A stretch of 64,000 nt of DNA from Ancylobacter lacus (GCF_018390635.1 NZ_JAHBGE010000044.1:62001-126000), one strand, 5' to 3'; shown: positions 15,131-23,535, counted from the stretch's first letter. Notes: a model not told the origin generated them from the letters alone. Made by a program: numbers and translations.

Positions 15131-16144
15131 TCACGGCGCCGCGGCGATCGAGGCCTGCGCCTGCTTCACCAGGTCGGGACCGACGGTCTCGGTGTATTTG
15201 GCGACCACCGGCTGCATCCGCGCCTTGAGGTCGGCCAGCTCGGCGGGAGACAGCTCGTTGATCTGCATGCCACGGGCCTTCAGCTCGGCGACGATACGGG
15301 CGTCTTCGGCCCGGCTGACCTGCCGCTGATAGGCCTTCGCCTCATTGCAGGAATCCACGAAGATCTTCTGCTCGTCAGCGGACAGCTTGTCCCACAGCTT
15401 CTTGCTCATCATGACCGCCCACGGCGAATAGGCGTGCTTGGTCACGCTGACATATTTCTGAACCTCGTTCAGCTTGTTCACATAGATGATGCCGAACGGA
15501 TTCTCCTGAGCGTCGATCGCGCCGGATTCGAGCGCGGTATAGACCTCCGGCCAGGGCATCGGCACGGCATTGGCGCCGAGCGTGCGGAAGGCGTCGATAT
15601 AGACCGGGTTCTGCATCACCCGGATCTTGAGCCCCGACAGGTCGCCCGCTCCGACGATAGGGTGCTTGCTGTTGGTAACGTGGCGAAAGCCGTTCTCGAA
15701 GAAGCACAGGCCGACGAGGTTCTTCTCCTGCAGCTTGGCGAGAAGTTCCTGACCGACCGGCCCATCGACCAGCGCATCCGCCTGCTTTTCGTTGCTGAGC
15801 AGGAAAGGCAGGTCGAAAATCGCATATTCCTTCACCAGCCCGACCAGAGGGGCGGTGGAGGTGCCGACAAGGTCCTGCACGCCGCCCTGCGTGGCGGAGA
15901 TGGTCTGGGTCTCCGAGCCGAGCTGGGTCGCCGGATAGACCTTCATCTTGATCTTGCCGTCGCTCTTCTCGCTGACGAGCGCGACGAATTTGTTGGCGCC
16001 TTGGCCGAGCGGGTGGGCCTCGAAGGTGCTGTAGCCGAACTTCAGCGTCCGCTCCTGCACGTCGGCCGCATGGCTGACGTTAGGGAAGGTGATGGACATG
16101 GCAAGAAGGGCGGCCGGCAGCCGCCCGCAGATGTGAAAGCGCAT
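15131..16144 (-). CDS. dctP: TRAP transporter periplasmic substrate-binding protein (DctP)
   Basis: A 337-residue DctP-family receptor. A Sec signal peptide covers about residues 1-27 (MRFHICGRLPAALLAMSITFP, cleavage at SHAA). The mature fold shows LKFGYSTFEAHPLGQGANKFV, then the family segment ILKIRVMQNP-like SGLKIRVMQNPVYIDAFRTLGANAVPMPWPEVYTAL, which includes the Arg that clamps a substrate carboxylate. The ATG at 16144 follows AGAGGAAA; the longer open frame crosses a terminator. Its position between apnO and the dctQM pair suggests that it binds D-apionate or a related aldonate. Confidence 0.9.
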   Translation of the reverse strand: MRFHICGRLPAALLAMSITFPNVSHAADVQERTLKFGYSTFEAHPLGQGANKFVALVSEKSDGKIKMKVYPATQLGSETQTISATQGGVQDLVGTSTAPLVGLVKEYAIFDLPFLLSNEKQADALVDGPVGQELLAKLQEKNLVGLCFFENGFRHVTNSKHPIVGAGDLSGLKIRVMQNPVYIDAFRTLGANAVPMPWPEVYTALESGAIDAQENPFGIIYVNKLNEVQKYVSVTKHAYSPWAVMMSKKLWDKLSADEQKIFVDSCNEAKAYQRQVSRAEDARIVAELKARGMQINELSPAELADLKARMQPVVAKYTETVGPDLVKQAQASIAAAP

Positions 16145-16198
16145 CGACGTTTCCTCTGTGTGGTGCGCGGGTCCCTTCGGGATCTTCGGCGCGGTTGG

Positions 16199-16230
16199 AA
16201 AAAGGATGGGGGAGCGCGCAAGGCTCCCCC
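16199..16230 (-). terminator. Intrinsic terminator/attenuator between apnO and dctP
   Basis: On the minus strand a perfect 8-bp stem (GGGGGAGC / GCTCCCCC, 7-base loop) is followed by ATCC and a run of five Ts, the standard form of a Rho-independent terminator. It begins 5 bp past the apnO stop and would separate the enzyme genes from the TRAP genes, or attenuate read-through into them. Confidence 0.75.
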
Positions 16231-16235
16231 GATCC

Positions 16236-17087
16236 TCAGGCGGCCTTCGGGGGGTTGCAGATCTCCTCGACCGAGCGCTGCACGGCCTTGGGATCGAAGA
16301 TGCGCTCCAGCCAGCCTTCCCTGAAGATTTGCGGGCGCGCCTGGTCGATGGCGTAGAGCGCGCCGTCGGAGAACTTCCCTTCCGGGAAGATCTCGAAGGC
16401 GATCGCCAGCTCGATCGTGAGGTGGCCGAGCAGGAAGTCGGTCGCGGCCTGGCGGGGCACGCCGCGGCGCACCGCCTCATCGGTCGCTTCGCGCAGGGCG
16501 AGGCACAGCGTGGCACCGATCGTCTCCGACAGCGCCGGCTCCATGATCGCGATATGCTCGACGGTGACGCGGTGGGCGCGCATCACCGGCTTGTAGATGG
16601 TGCGGGCGATCTGCTCGCAGGCCGCGTAGTGCTCGTCCGGCCCCTGCATCAGCGCGCAGACGATGTGCTGCTTGGCGTGGACGCCGCCGAAGAAGTCCTT
16701 CTTCGCCTCTTCCGTCACCTCGTCGTTGAAGATTGGGGGGTGGCAGGGATGCGTCACGAAATAGGTCACGTCGTCGCGCTTCGGCAGTTCGCCGGCGTGA
16801 GGGGCGGCGGCGTCGAGCATGATGATGGCGGTGCCGGGCTTCACCTTCTCGATGAAGGTGTGGGCGATCTTGCCGATGAGCCGGTCGGGCACGGCCATGA
16901 GCACGGCATCGGCATCGGCGAGGGCATTGTCGCCGTCGACGCAGTCGAGCCCGGTCTTGTCCTTGAGCCGGGCGCGGCCCTCGGGGGTGGGCTCGACATG
17001 CATGACCTCATAGGGCGAGCCCTGAAGGTTGGTGGCGAGCCGCACGCCCATCTTGCCGCCGGCCCCCAGCAAAGCGATCTTCTTCAT
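16236..17087 (-). CDS. apnO: D-apionate oxidoisomerase (ApnO)
   Basis: A 283-residue NAD-dependent enzyme of the phosphogluconate-dehydrogenase-like superfamily. The N-terminal Rossmann fold starts MKKIALLGAGGKMGVRLATNL; later segments AVPDRLIGKIAHTF, MLDAAAPHAGELP and FVTHPCHPPIFNDE match the ApnO type, and a helical C-terminal domain follows. ApnO converts D-apionate to 3-oxo-isoapionate. The start at 17087 was preferred because GGGAGA is correctly spaced; a GTG 9 bp upstream is too close to it. It lies 20 bp after oiaK and just before a terminator, so the enzyme genes RuBisCO-like, oiaK, apnO form one block. Confidence 0.85.
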   Translation of the reverse strand: MKKIALLGAGGKMGVRLATNLQGSPYEVMHVEPTPEGRARLKDKTGLDCVDGDNALADADAVLMAVPDRLIGKIAHTFIEKVKPGTAIIMLDAAAPHAGELPKRDDVTYFVTHPCHPPIFNDEVTEEAKKDFFGGVHAKQHIVCALMQGPDEHYAACEQIARTIYKPVMRAHRVTVEHIAIMEPALSETIGATLCLALREATDEAVRRGVPRQAATDFLLGHLTIELAIAFEIFPEGKFSDGALYAIDQARPQIFREGWLERIFDPKAVQRSVEEICNPPKAA

Positions 17088-17107
17088 GTGAGGCACTCTC
17101 CCTTTGG

Positions 17108-18511
17108 TCAGTGGTTGGTGGCACCGCCCCTGGCGGCGCAGAAGAAATCGGGCGCGCCCATCTGGCCGCCCTTGAATGCGATCTCGAGCCCGTCATGGAC
17201 GTCGTCGGCATAGGCACGGCAGAGCGGCGCGCCGGGCGCGATCGGCGCGATCGCGGTGACGGCGTAGATGCCGAGCGCCATGCCGGCATGGCCGGAGGTG
17301 TCGCCGCCTGAAATCACCGCGCGTGTGAGGCCGCCGCTGCGCACCACCTGGTCCAGCACGCGGCCGAGCCCGTCGCCGATGCGGGCATTCACGGTTCCGA
17401 CGGAGGCGCCCGCCGCCGAGACGGCCTCGCCCAGCGCGGGAACGGCCGGGTCGTCCGGTCCGCTCGCGGTGAAGATGAGCGGATCGAGCCCTTCGCCCAA
17501 TGCGTTGAGTGCCTGCGCCGCGCCGCGGCCGATCTCCGCCCGCCACGCCACCTCGTCGACGGCGCGGGTGGCGTCGAGCCGGATGCCGGCGAAGCCCCGC
17601 TCCAGCGCATGCCCGATCTGCCCGGCCGTGATCGGCGAGCAGGAGCCTGAGACGACGGCGATATGGCTGCGGGCGGGCGGCAGCATGGTTGCGGCGACCT
17701 CGCCGAGAAGCCCGGCCCGGCGCCAATGCGCGACCAGCGCATATTCGACGCCCTGGGAGCCGATGGCGAACAGCCGCTCGCCGCGGTGCTGCCAGACGAG
17801 CCGTCCGGCTTCCGCCAGCGTCTCCTCATCGAGAACGTCGAGGGCGATAATCCGCCCCCCGGCCGCCCGCTCGGCGGCGAGACGCGCCTCGGCAGAGCCG
17901 TCCTTCATCGCCACGAAATCGACGAGGCCGATCGGCAGGGCTGTCTGCCGGGCGAGATGCACCCGCACATCCGCCTCGTCCATCGGCGTTACCGGATGAC
18001 GGGACATGACGGGGTGGCGGTCCAGCCGATAACCCGTACCGGCGATGCCGGCGAAAAGCGTACCGAAGGCCTGGTAGCGCGCGAGCGCGGGTGCCCCCAC
18101 CACCAGCGGATGCCACGCCCCGCCGAGGATCGGCTCGGCAAGTTCGGCGGCGCGGCCGATCGAGCCGACCTGTGGGGCGGAATCGAAGGTGGAGCAGATC
18201 TTGTAGTGGGTCACCGGCGCGTTGAGGGACGCGAGCAGCGCGAAGACCGGCGGCAGATGCTCATCCATCCACGCCGGTGATTGGGAGCGGGCTACACCGG
18301 CAATGCCGACCGCCCGCATGTCGCCGAAGCGGGCGAGGCGTTCCGGCGTTGGCGTGCCGAGGAAGAGAACGGTTGGCACACCGGCGAAGCTGAGCACCTC
18401 CATCACCGCGGAGGAGCCGGTGTAGTCGTCACCATAAAAGGCGATCATCGGGCCCGGCGGCAAGCCCGGCAGGGTGGCGTCGCGGCTGGGGGGATCAAGC
18501 CGGGCGATCAT
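17108..18511 (-). CDS. oiaK: 3-oxo-isoapionate kinase (four-carbon acid sugar kinase family, DUF1537)
   Basis: A 467-residue kinase of the former DUF1537 family. The N-terminal sugar-binding domain has FYGDDYTGSSAVMEVL (DDxTG motif) and the C-terminal nucleotide-binding domain has AVISGGDTSGHAG. OiaK phosphorylates 3-oxo-isoapionate to its 4-phosphate, the substrate of the RuBisCO-like enzyme encoded just upstream. Its ATG overlaps that gene's stop (ATGA). A second in-frame Met (MIAFYGDD, 21 residues in) is an alternative start, but the overlap favours 18511. Related family members act on threonate, erythronate or denitrifying sugar acids, so the specific name depends on the neighbours. Confidence 0.84.
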   Translation of the reverse strand: MIARLDPPSRDATLPGLPPGPMIAFYGDDYTGSSAVMEVLSFAGVPTVLFLGTPTPERLARFGDMRAVGIAGVARSQSPAWMDEHLPPVFALLASLNAPVTHYKICSTFDSAPQVGSIGRAAELAEPILGGAWHPLVVGAPALARYQAFGTLFAGIAGTGYRLDRHPVMSRHPVTPMDEADVRVHLARQTALPIGLVDFVAMKDGSAEARLAAERAAGGRIIALDVLDEETLAEAGRLVWQHRGERLFAIGSQGVEYALVAHWRRAGLLGEVAATMLPPARSHIAVVSGSCSPITAGQIGHALERGFAGIRLDATRAVDEVAWRAEIGRGAAQALNALGEGLDPLIFTASGPDDPAVPALGEAVSAAGASVGTVNARIGDGLGRVLDQVVRSGGLTRAVISGGDTSGHAGMALGIYAVTAIAPIAPGAPLCRAYADDVHDGLEIAFKGGQMGAPDFFCAARGGATNH

Positions 18512-19770
18512 GCCGCGTAGGTCTCCAGCGCGCGGGCGAGCGCCGCGTGGTCCTTGGCGTAATCCGTCAACGGGACATGGGCCATCGCCGCGTCCCAGGC
18601 CTCGCGCAGGCTGGCGACGCCGGCCGCCGGGCCGTCGGGATGGGCCATGATGCCGCCACCCGCTGCAAAGATGAGGTCTGCCGTGCCGAGCGCGGCATAG
18701 GTGCCCGGTGCCTGGCGCGCCGACTGCCCGGAGGAGAACACCGGCATGGCGATGCAGGGCTTTTCGTCGAACATCGGCGTGAGACACGCCCGCGCCGAGG
18801 CGATGACGCTGTCATCCGCTTCCGAGAACTTGTTGGAGAGCCCGTTGACGTGCATGTGGTCGGCGCCGGCGAGGCGCCAGATTTTCTGCCAGGCGACATA
18901 GGACCAGCCGAGCATCGGCGCGCGGGACAGATAGCCCCAGCCATTGCGGTGAGCGTGAATGGGCAGCGCGCTGAAGCGGCCAAGCTCGATCATCCCGACC
19001 AGCCCGACCGAGTTCAGGCTGGCCATCACGCAGGTGCCGCCCTGCTCCAGCACAAGGTCGTGGCGGCGGCGCATCTGGTCGATCTCGCCGGTCAGGTTGA
19101 AGGCGAACATCACCTTCTTGCCGGTGCGGTCGGCGTGGTCGTTGATGACCCGCATCACCGCGCGCACCCGCGCTTCGAACGGGCAGTGCGGTCCGTCGGA
19201 CTGGAGTTCGTCGTCCTTGATGAAGTCGATGCCAGCCTCGCACAGCAGCCGCGTGAGGTCAGCGGTCTCTTCCGGTCCGAAGCCGACGCTCGGCTTGACG
19301 ATGGTGCCGATCAGCGGCTGGCGCTCCACGCCCGAGAGGCGACGCGTGCCGGCAATGCCGAATTTCGGCCCGCCATAGGTCTGGCCGAAGATCGCCGGCA
19401 GGCGGATGTCGAGCAGGCGGAGACCGGAGAACTGCTTCAGCTCGAACAGATTGCCGGCGACGGTCGCCATCAGGTTGGGCAGCGAGGGACCGAGATTGTC
19501 GAGCGGCCAGGAGAGGGTGACGCGGGCCCGCCGGATGGCGGCGTCGCCCTTTGGCCGCCCGGCACCCGGCAGGGAGGGGGTGTCGACGGCCTCCAGCAGG
19601 TCGAGCGCCTCGATGCGCGCGGCCGAGCGCTCCTTCAGTTCCGGGGTTTCCCCGGGAATGGCGACGAAGGTGCCGCTGGACTGTTCGCCGGCCATGGCCT
19701 CGGCCGCAAGACGCGGGTCGTAGGCGGTCTCGATCAGGTAGTCGGCCTCGATCCGGCTGGCGTCGCCCAT
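18508..19770 (-). CDS. oiaX: RuBisCO-like protein, 3-oxo-isoapionate-4-phosphate transcarboxylase/hydrolase or decarboxylase
   Basis: A 420-residue RuBisCO large-subunit-fold protein. The carbamylation-site motif is intact: Lys 185 in DFIKDDE, with Asp 187 and Glu 188 as metal ligands; Lys 159 in TIVKPSVGFGP matches the catalytic lysine. IHAHRNG (His 272, His 274) and the loop-6-like HVNGLSNKFSE (Lys 314) follow. Known apionate-pathway members are OiaC (decarboxylase) and OiaX (yields 3-phosphoglycerate and glycolate). No tetrose-phosphate isomerase genes are nearby, which leans toward OiaX; that choice is inference. The start at 19770 follows GGGGAG; a GTG 6 bp upstream is poorly placed. This gene heads the minus-strand operon. 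Confidence 0.82.
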   Translation of the reverse strand: MGDASRIEADYLIETAYDPRLAAEAMAGEQSSGTFVAIPGETPELKERSAARIEALDLLEAVDTPSLPGAGRPKGDAAIRRARVTLSWPLDNLGPSLPNLMATVAGNLFELKQFSGLRLLDIRLPAIFGQTYGGPKFGIAGTRRLSGVERQPLIGTIVKPSVGFGPEETADLTRLLCEAGIDFIKDDELQSDGPHCPFEARVRAVMRVINDHADRTGKKVMFAFNLTGEIDQMRRRHDLVLEQGGTCVMASLNSVGLVGMIELGRFSALPIHAHRNGWGYLSRAPMLGWSYVAWQKIWRLAGADHMHVNGLSNKFSEADDSVIASARACLTPMFDEKPCIAMPVFSSGQSARQAPGTYAALGTADLIFAAGGGIMAHPDGPAAGVASLREAWDAAMAHVPLTDYAKDHAALARALETYAA

Positions 19771-19897
19771 GCGCACTCCCCTGCATTCTCATGGAGTGTC
19801 CCGCGGCCGCAGCGGCAATGCGCCTGCGGCCCGAGTGCGGCCTCCATGGGTTTCCCGAAGCGGCGAACCTGATTGGTTCGCTCATCTATTGATATGG

Positions 19898-19908
19898 TCA
19901 TTATACCA
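19898..19908 (-). promoter_or_regulatory. TGGTATAATGA element 3, promoter/operator of the RuBisCO-like operon
   Basis: The minus strand reads AACTGGTATAATGACCA. It shares 14 bases (AACTGGTATAATGA) with element 1, and TGGT-N6-ACCA forms a small palindrome here. TATAAT (plus 19900-19905) has a -35-like TTGTCA (plus 19921-19926) at a 15-bp spacing. The gene start is about 130 bp downstream. Confidence 0.7.
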
Positions 19909-20036
19909 GTTAACGAGTGCTGACAAGCGACCGCATCCGGTAAGAGACGGGCGTGAAGGCTTCAGGAGGGGGAGAAGGGGGAGCGGCGGCGCCCGCTTGG
20001 GGCGATTCCCGCGTTCGTTCGATGCGGTTGATATGG

Positions 20037-20066
20037 GACGGCCCGCGGGGTGTGCCGCGGGCCGTC
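20037..20066 (-). terminator. Strong 12-bp hairpin downstream of dadA
   Basis: A perfect inverted repeat (GACGGCCCGCGG / CCGCGGGCCGTC) with a 6-base loop lies 60 bp past the dadA stop. There is no T-run on the minus strand, so it is better described as a probable 3'-end hairpin than a proven intrinsic terminator. Confidence 0.55.
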
Positions 20067-20125
20067 GTGTCGCGCCGTCGGGGGCAGGACGCCGGGCGCC
20101 GGAAAGGCCGCCGGGCGTTGGGGGG

Positions 20126-21379
20126 TCAGCCGTAGCGCGACAGCGCGAGGTCGGCACTCTCGATGTCCGGCCGGCGGCCGCTGACGAGGTCCGCGAGCAC
20201 GCGGCCCGAGCCGCACGCCATGGTCCAGCCCAGCGTGCCATGGCCGCCATTGATGAAGAGATTGCCGATCCGGGTCTTCCCGATCACCGGCGTGCTGTCC
20301 GGCGTCATCGGCCGCAGCCCGGTCCAGAACGTGGCCTGGCTCTGGTCGCCGGCGCCGCCGAAAAGGTCCTCCACAGAGTGCTCCAGAGTCGCCTGTCGCG
20401 CCGGCGGCAGATCGAGCTGGAAGCGCGCGATCTCGGCCATGCCGCCGACACGAATGCGGTCGCCAAGGCGGGTGATGGCGATCTTGTAGGTCTCGTCGAG
20501 CACGGTCGAGACCGGCGCCCGGCTCTCGTCCACGATCGGGACGGTGATGGAATAGCCCTTCACCGGATAGACCGGCAGGTCGAGCCCGAGCGGCCGCAGC
20601 AGCGCCGGGGCGTAGCTGCCCAGAGAGGTGACGAAGATGTCGGCGGTAAAATCGCCCGCCGTGGTTTCCACCGCCGCTACCCGGTCGCCCTGCTGGCGCA
20701 GCCGGCGAATGCCGGTGTTGAAGCGGAAGGTGACGCCGAGTTGCTCGCACATCCGGTGCAGGGCGTTGGTGAACTTGAAGCAGTCGCCGGTCTCGTCGCC
20801 CGGCAGGCGCAGCCCGCCCACGATCCGGTCGCGTGCCTGTGCGAGACCGGGCTCGGCGGCGACGCACCCGGCGGGATCGAGCACCTCGAACGGCACGCCG
20901 TCGGCGCGCAGCACCTCGACGTCCTTGCCGATTGCGTCGAGCTGGGACTGGCTGCGGAAGAGCTGGAGCGTGCCCTGAGTGCGGTGGTCATAGGCGATGC
21001 CAGTCTCCGCCCGGAGCGCGGCGAGACAGTCGCGGCTGTATTCGGCCAGCCGCACCATGCGCCCCTTGTTCACGGCGTAGCGGGCCGCCGTGCAGTTGCG
21101 CAGCATGCCCGCGAGCCAGCGCAGCGTCGCCGGGTCGAAGGTCGGGCGGATGACCAGCGGTGCATGCTTCATGAACATCCACTTCACCGCCTTCACCGGA
21201 ATGCCGGGTGCCGCCCAGGGCGAGGCATAGCCGGGCGATATTTCGCCGGCATTGGCGTAGCTGGTCTCCAGCGCCGGGCCGGGCTGGCGGTCCACCACCG
21301 TGACCTCATGACCGGCCTTGGCGAGGTAATAGGCGGAGGTGACGCCGACGACGCCGGCACCGAGGATCACGATCTTCAT
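20126..21379 (-). CDS. dadA: D-amino acid dehydrogenase small subunit (DadA)
   Basis: A 417-residue FAD enzyme of the DAO family. The dinucleotide-binding start [32 protein letters not shown] is textbook, and the substrate-domain segments [21 protein letters not shown] and the closing [17 protein letters not shown] are characteristic of DadA. It oxidises D-alanine to pyruvate, feeding electrons to the respiratory chain at the inner membrane. It is in tandem with an alanine racemase (30-bp gap), so L-alanine is racemised and then oxidised. A divergent Lrp regulator upstream probably activates the pair. Confidence 0.93.
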   Translation of the reverse strand: MKIVILGAGVVGVTSAYYLAKAGHEVTVVDRQPGPALETSYANAGEISPGYASPWAAPGIPVKAVKWMFMKHAPLVIRPTFDPATLRWLAGMLRNCTAARYAVNKGRMVRLAEYSRDCLAALRAETGIAYDHRTQGTLQLFRSQSQLDAIGKDVEVLRADGVPFEVLDPAGCVAAEPGLAQARDRIVGGLRLPGDETGDCFKFTNALHRMCEQLGVTFRFNTGIRRLRQQGDRVAAVETTAGDFTADIFVTSLGSYAPALLRPLGLDLPVYPVKGYSITVPIVDESRAPVSTVLDETYKIAITRLGDRIRVGGMAEIARFQLDLPPARQATLEHSVEDLFGGAGDQSQATFWTGLRPMTPDSTPVIGKTRIGNLFINGGHGTLGWTMACGSGRVLADLVSGRRPDIESADLALSRYG

Positions 21380-21409
21380 GGGCAGCGGGCTCCAGGCGGG
21401 GTGGGCGGT

Positions 21410-22528
21410 TCAGCGGTAGATTCGATGGTAGCGATGGCCAAGTCGTGTCAGGACCTCATAGGCGATGGTACCGGCGGCGGTCGCGACGTCCTCAAGGGTC
21501 TGATGCGGCCCGATTATCTCTACAGGACTGCCGAGCTTCAGCGTGTCCGGCGGCAGCGCCGAGATGTCTACCGTCATGCTGTCCATCGAGACGCGCCCGA
21601 CGATCGGCAGTCGCGTTTCGCCGAACCAGGCGGCGCCGCGGTCGCCGAGATGCCGGGGCAGTCCGTCGGCATAGCCGGCGGCGAGGGTGGCGAGGCGCGT
21701 CTCGCGGTGGGTGACATGGGCGCCGCCATAGCCGATACGCGCTCCCGCCGGCACGGTGCGCGTCTGGACCACGTGTACATCGAGCCGCACCACCGGCGCC
21801 ATGGGGTTGGCGGCGCCCCCTGTCGGCGCGCCGCCATAAAGCGCGATGCCCGGCCGAGCCAGCCCGGTGCGAAATTCAGAGCCCAGAAAGATCGCGCCGG
21901 AATTGGCGAAGCAGAGCCCGATATCGGGAAAGCTGGCCGCAAGCTGACGGAAGGTGGCGAGCTGTTCGGCGTTCTGCTCATTGGCGGGTTCGTCGGCGCA
22001 GGCGAGGTGGCTCATCACGAAGAGCAGTTCCAGCCCTTCCAGCATCTGCGGCGCGCCGCGCAACCGCGCCACCTCTTCCGGTGCCAGACCGAGCCGGCAC
22101 ATGCCGCTGTCGACCTGGAGCGCCGCCGGCAGGCTGCGGCCGAGGCGGCGCGCGACGGCGCGCCAGTTCGCCACCTGCTCCAGTGAATTGAGGACGGGAA
22201 TGATGCCGTGCGCGGCGCAGGCCGGCTCTGCTCCCGGGAGCAGGCCGTTCAGCACGTAGAGGCGGGCGTCGCTTGTCAGCAGCGGCCGCAGCGCCAGCGC
22301 CTCGGCGAACTGGGCGACGAAGAAATCGCGGCAACCCGCCGCATACAGCGCGGGAGCGACCCGATGGGCACCGAGGCCATAAGCGTCCGCCTTGACCACG
22401 GCCGCCGCCCGGGACGGCGCCATGCGTGCAGCCAGATCGAGATAGTTACGGGTCAGCGCGGCCAGATCAATGGTGAGAATGCCGGGCGCCGTCATGTCCT
22501 CGACCCGCTCGCAAACGTCCGCAAACAT
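21410..22528 (-). CDS. dadX: Catabolic alanine racemase (DadX type)
   Basis: A 372-residue PLP-dependent racemase of the fold-III family. The PLP lysine is Lys 46 in AAVVKADAYGLGA, and the catalytic tyrosine region is GARIGYGGAHVTHRE. The C-terminal MDSMTVDISALP segment is also typical. It interconverts L- and D-alanine; immediate linkage to dadA makes a catabolic role likelier than cell-wall supply. The start at 22528 has GAGGG seven bases upstream; an internal Met (MTAPG) is only two bases from its Shine-Dalgarno-like sequence and looks worse. Confidence 0.92.
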   Translation of the reverse strand: MFADVCERVEDMTAPGILTIDLAALTRNYLDLAARMAPSRAAAVVKADAYGLGAHRVAPALYAAGCRDFFVAQFAEALALRPLLTSDARLYVLNGLLPGAEPACAAHGIIPVLNSLEQVANWRAVARRLGRSLPAALQVDSGMCRLGLAPEEVARLRGAPQMLEGLELLFVMSHLACADEPANEQNAEQLATFRQLAASFPDIGLCFANSGAIFLGSEFRTGLARPGIALYGGAPTGGAANPMAPVVRLDVHVVQTRTVPAGARIGYGGAHVTHRETRLATLAAGYADGLPRHLGDRGAAWFGETRLPIVGRVSMDSMTVDISALPPDTLKLGSPVEIIGPHQTLEDVATAAGTIAYEVLTRLGHRYHRIYR

Positions 22529-22690
22529 GAGTGCGCCCTCGATCCATCATGAAACGACGCCTGCCGCGCGTATTGGCATCTGGGCACCAGCGTAGCGCAA
22601 TGATCGCGCAATAGCCGATGCAAAAATCCATGATTATGTGAAAGGTAGGCACCTTATGAAATATACGGCGATTTTTCCGAAGGATCTGCC

Positions 22691-23158
22691 ATGGCAGGCA
22701 TCGACGCCATCGACCGCAACATCCTCCGCCTTCTGCGGCTGAATGCGCGGATGAGCAATGCCAGCCTTGCCAGCGAGGTCGGCCTTTCCCCGTCCGCCTG
22801 CCTGCGCCGGATCCGTCTGCTGGAACATGCCGGGGTGATCCGGGGCTACACCGCGCTGGTCGACCACTCTGCCCGCGAGACGGCGATGGCGGTGATCATC
22901 AACATCACGCTGGAGCGCCAGACCGAGGATTACCTCAACCGTTTCGAGGCGGCGGTGCGACGACACCCCGAGATACAGGAGTGCTACCTCATGACCGGAG
23001 GCTCGGACTATCTGCTGCGGGTGGAGGTGGAGAACGCCGCCGAGTTCGAGCGCATCCACACCGAGATCCTTTCGACCCTGCCGGGGGTGCTGCGCATCCA
23101 CTCCAGCTTTTCGATCCGCAACGTGCTGGCGACCCGCCGCCGGGCCGCGGCGAAATAG
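22691..23158 (+). CDS. Lrp/AsnC-family transcriptional regulator
   Basis: A 155-residue Lrp-type regulator: an N-terminal helix-turn-helix ([39 protein letters not shown]) followed by a RAM effector domain ([26 protein letters not shown]). It is divergent from dadX-dadA across a 162-bp AT-rich gap that contains Lrp-like A/T tracts (near 22635-22680), so it is likely the alanine-responsive activator of that operon, as in other proteobacteria. The GGATCT before ATG is a modest ribosome-binding site. Confidence 0.9.
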   Translation: MAGIDAIDRNILRLLRLNARMSNASLASEVGLSPSACLRRIRLLEHAGVIRGYTALVDHSARETAMAVIINITLERQTEDYLNRFEAAVRRHPEIQECYLMTGGSDYLLRVEVENAAEFERIHTEILSTLPGVLRIHSSFSIRNVLATRRRAAAK

Positions 23159-23160
23159 AG

Positions 23161-23535
23161 TCACGCCGGCGCGTCGCAGACGTCCCCGGGGCGGAAGGCT
23201 GCGGCCATCGCGTCGCGCAACGTCCCGGCGTTCGGCGTGGCGAGCCATGGCAGCGGCCGAGCCGCCGCACCCGGCCGACCGCCACGATCGCCTCCTCCGT
23301 CTCCGGCTTGGCCGCGCCGATGAAGGCGACACCGAGTATCGGCACCCCGCGTTGGCGCATGGCGGCCAGCGAGAGCAGGCTGTGGTTGATCGTGCCCAGC
23401 GGGTTCGGGCGGACAGCACTAACCGGCGGGTTTCATCGGGCGAATACGGTCTTGCCAATATCGGTCAGTGCCGGTGACGACGAGGCCATGGCCCTATGGC
23501 ACCGGCGCCGAGGCCGCCGGTTCATGCCGGTTCAC
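23161..23535 (-). pseudogene. bioD: Dethiobiotin synthetase remnant (bioD pseudogene)
   Basis: The minus strand after bioB holds both ends of a bioD gene in broken frames. The original GTG start (23533-23535) still overlaps the bioB stop. It reads [13 protein letters not shown], then TAG, then GHGLVVTGTD. A 2-base loss separates this from DIGKTVFA (the P-loop end). The central part, roughly half the gene, is deleted. The C-terminal end survives as LVLSARTR, then (after a 1-base loss) [29 protein letters not shown], then after another 1-base loss [24 protein letters not shown] and a stop. It cannot make a working enzyme. The reading combines three frames of the same strand and was translated by hand. 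Confidence 0.85.

Larger units (their letters stand above)
19771..20125. other. 355-bp intergenic region: promoter of the RuBisCO-like operon and dadA 3' end
   Basis: No gene is visible. From left to right it contains the leader and promoter of the RuBisCO-like gene (around 19900-19926), a purine-rich G-run stretch (about 19965-20000) and a strong hairpin at 20037-20066 that belongs to the end of the dadA transcript. Confidence 0.6.

Noticed and set aside
13164-15134. A 656-residue frame that appears to include dctM and more
   Set aside because: The N-terminal half is dctQ read in another frame; dctM starts at the GTG at 14444, which has a ribosome-binding site and overlaps the dctQ stop.
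18508-19770. Possibility that this is a true CO2-fixing RuBisCO
   Set aside because: The catalytic neighbourhood differs (TIVKPSVGFGP, no standard GKxxGE loop), there is no small subunit or phosphoribulokinase gene, and the gene is fixed in an apionate operon.
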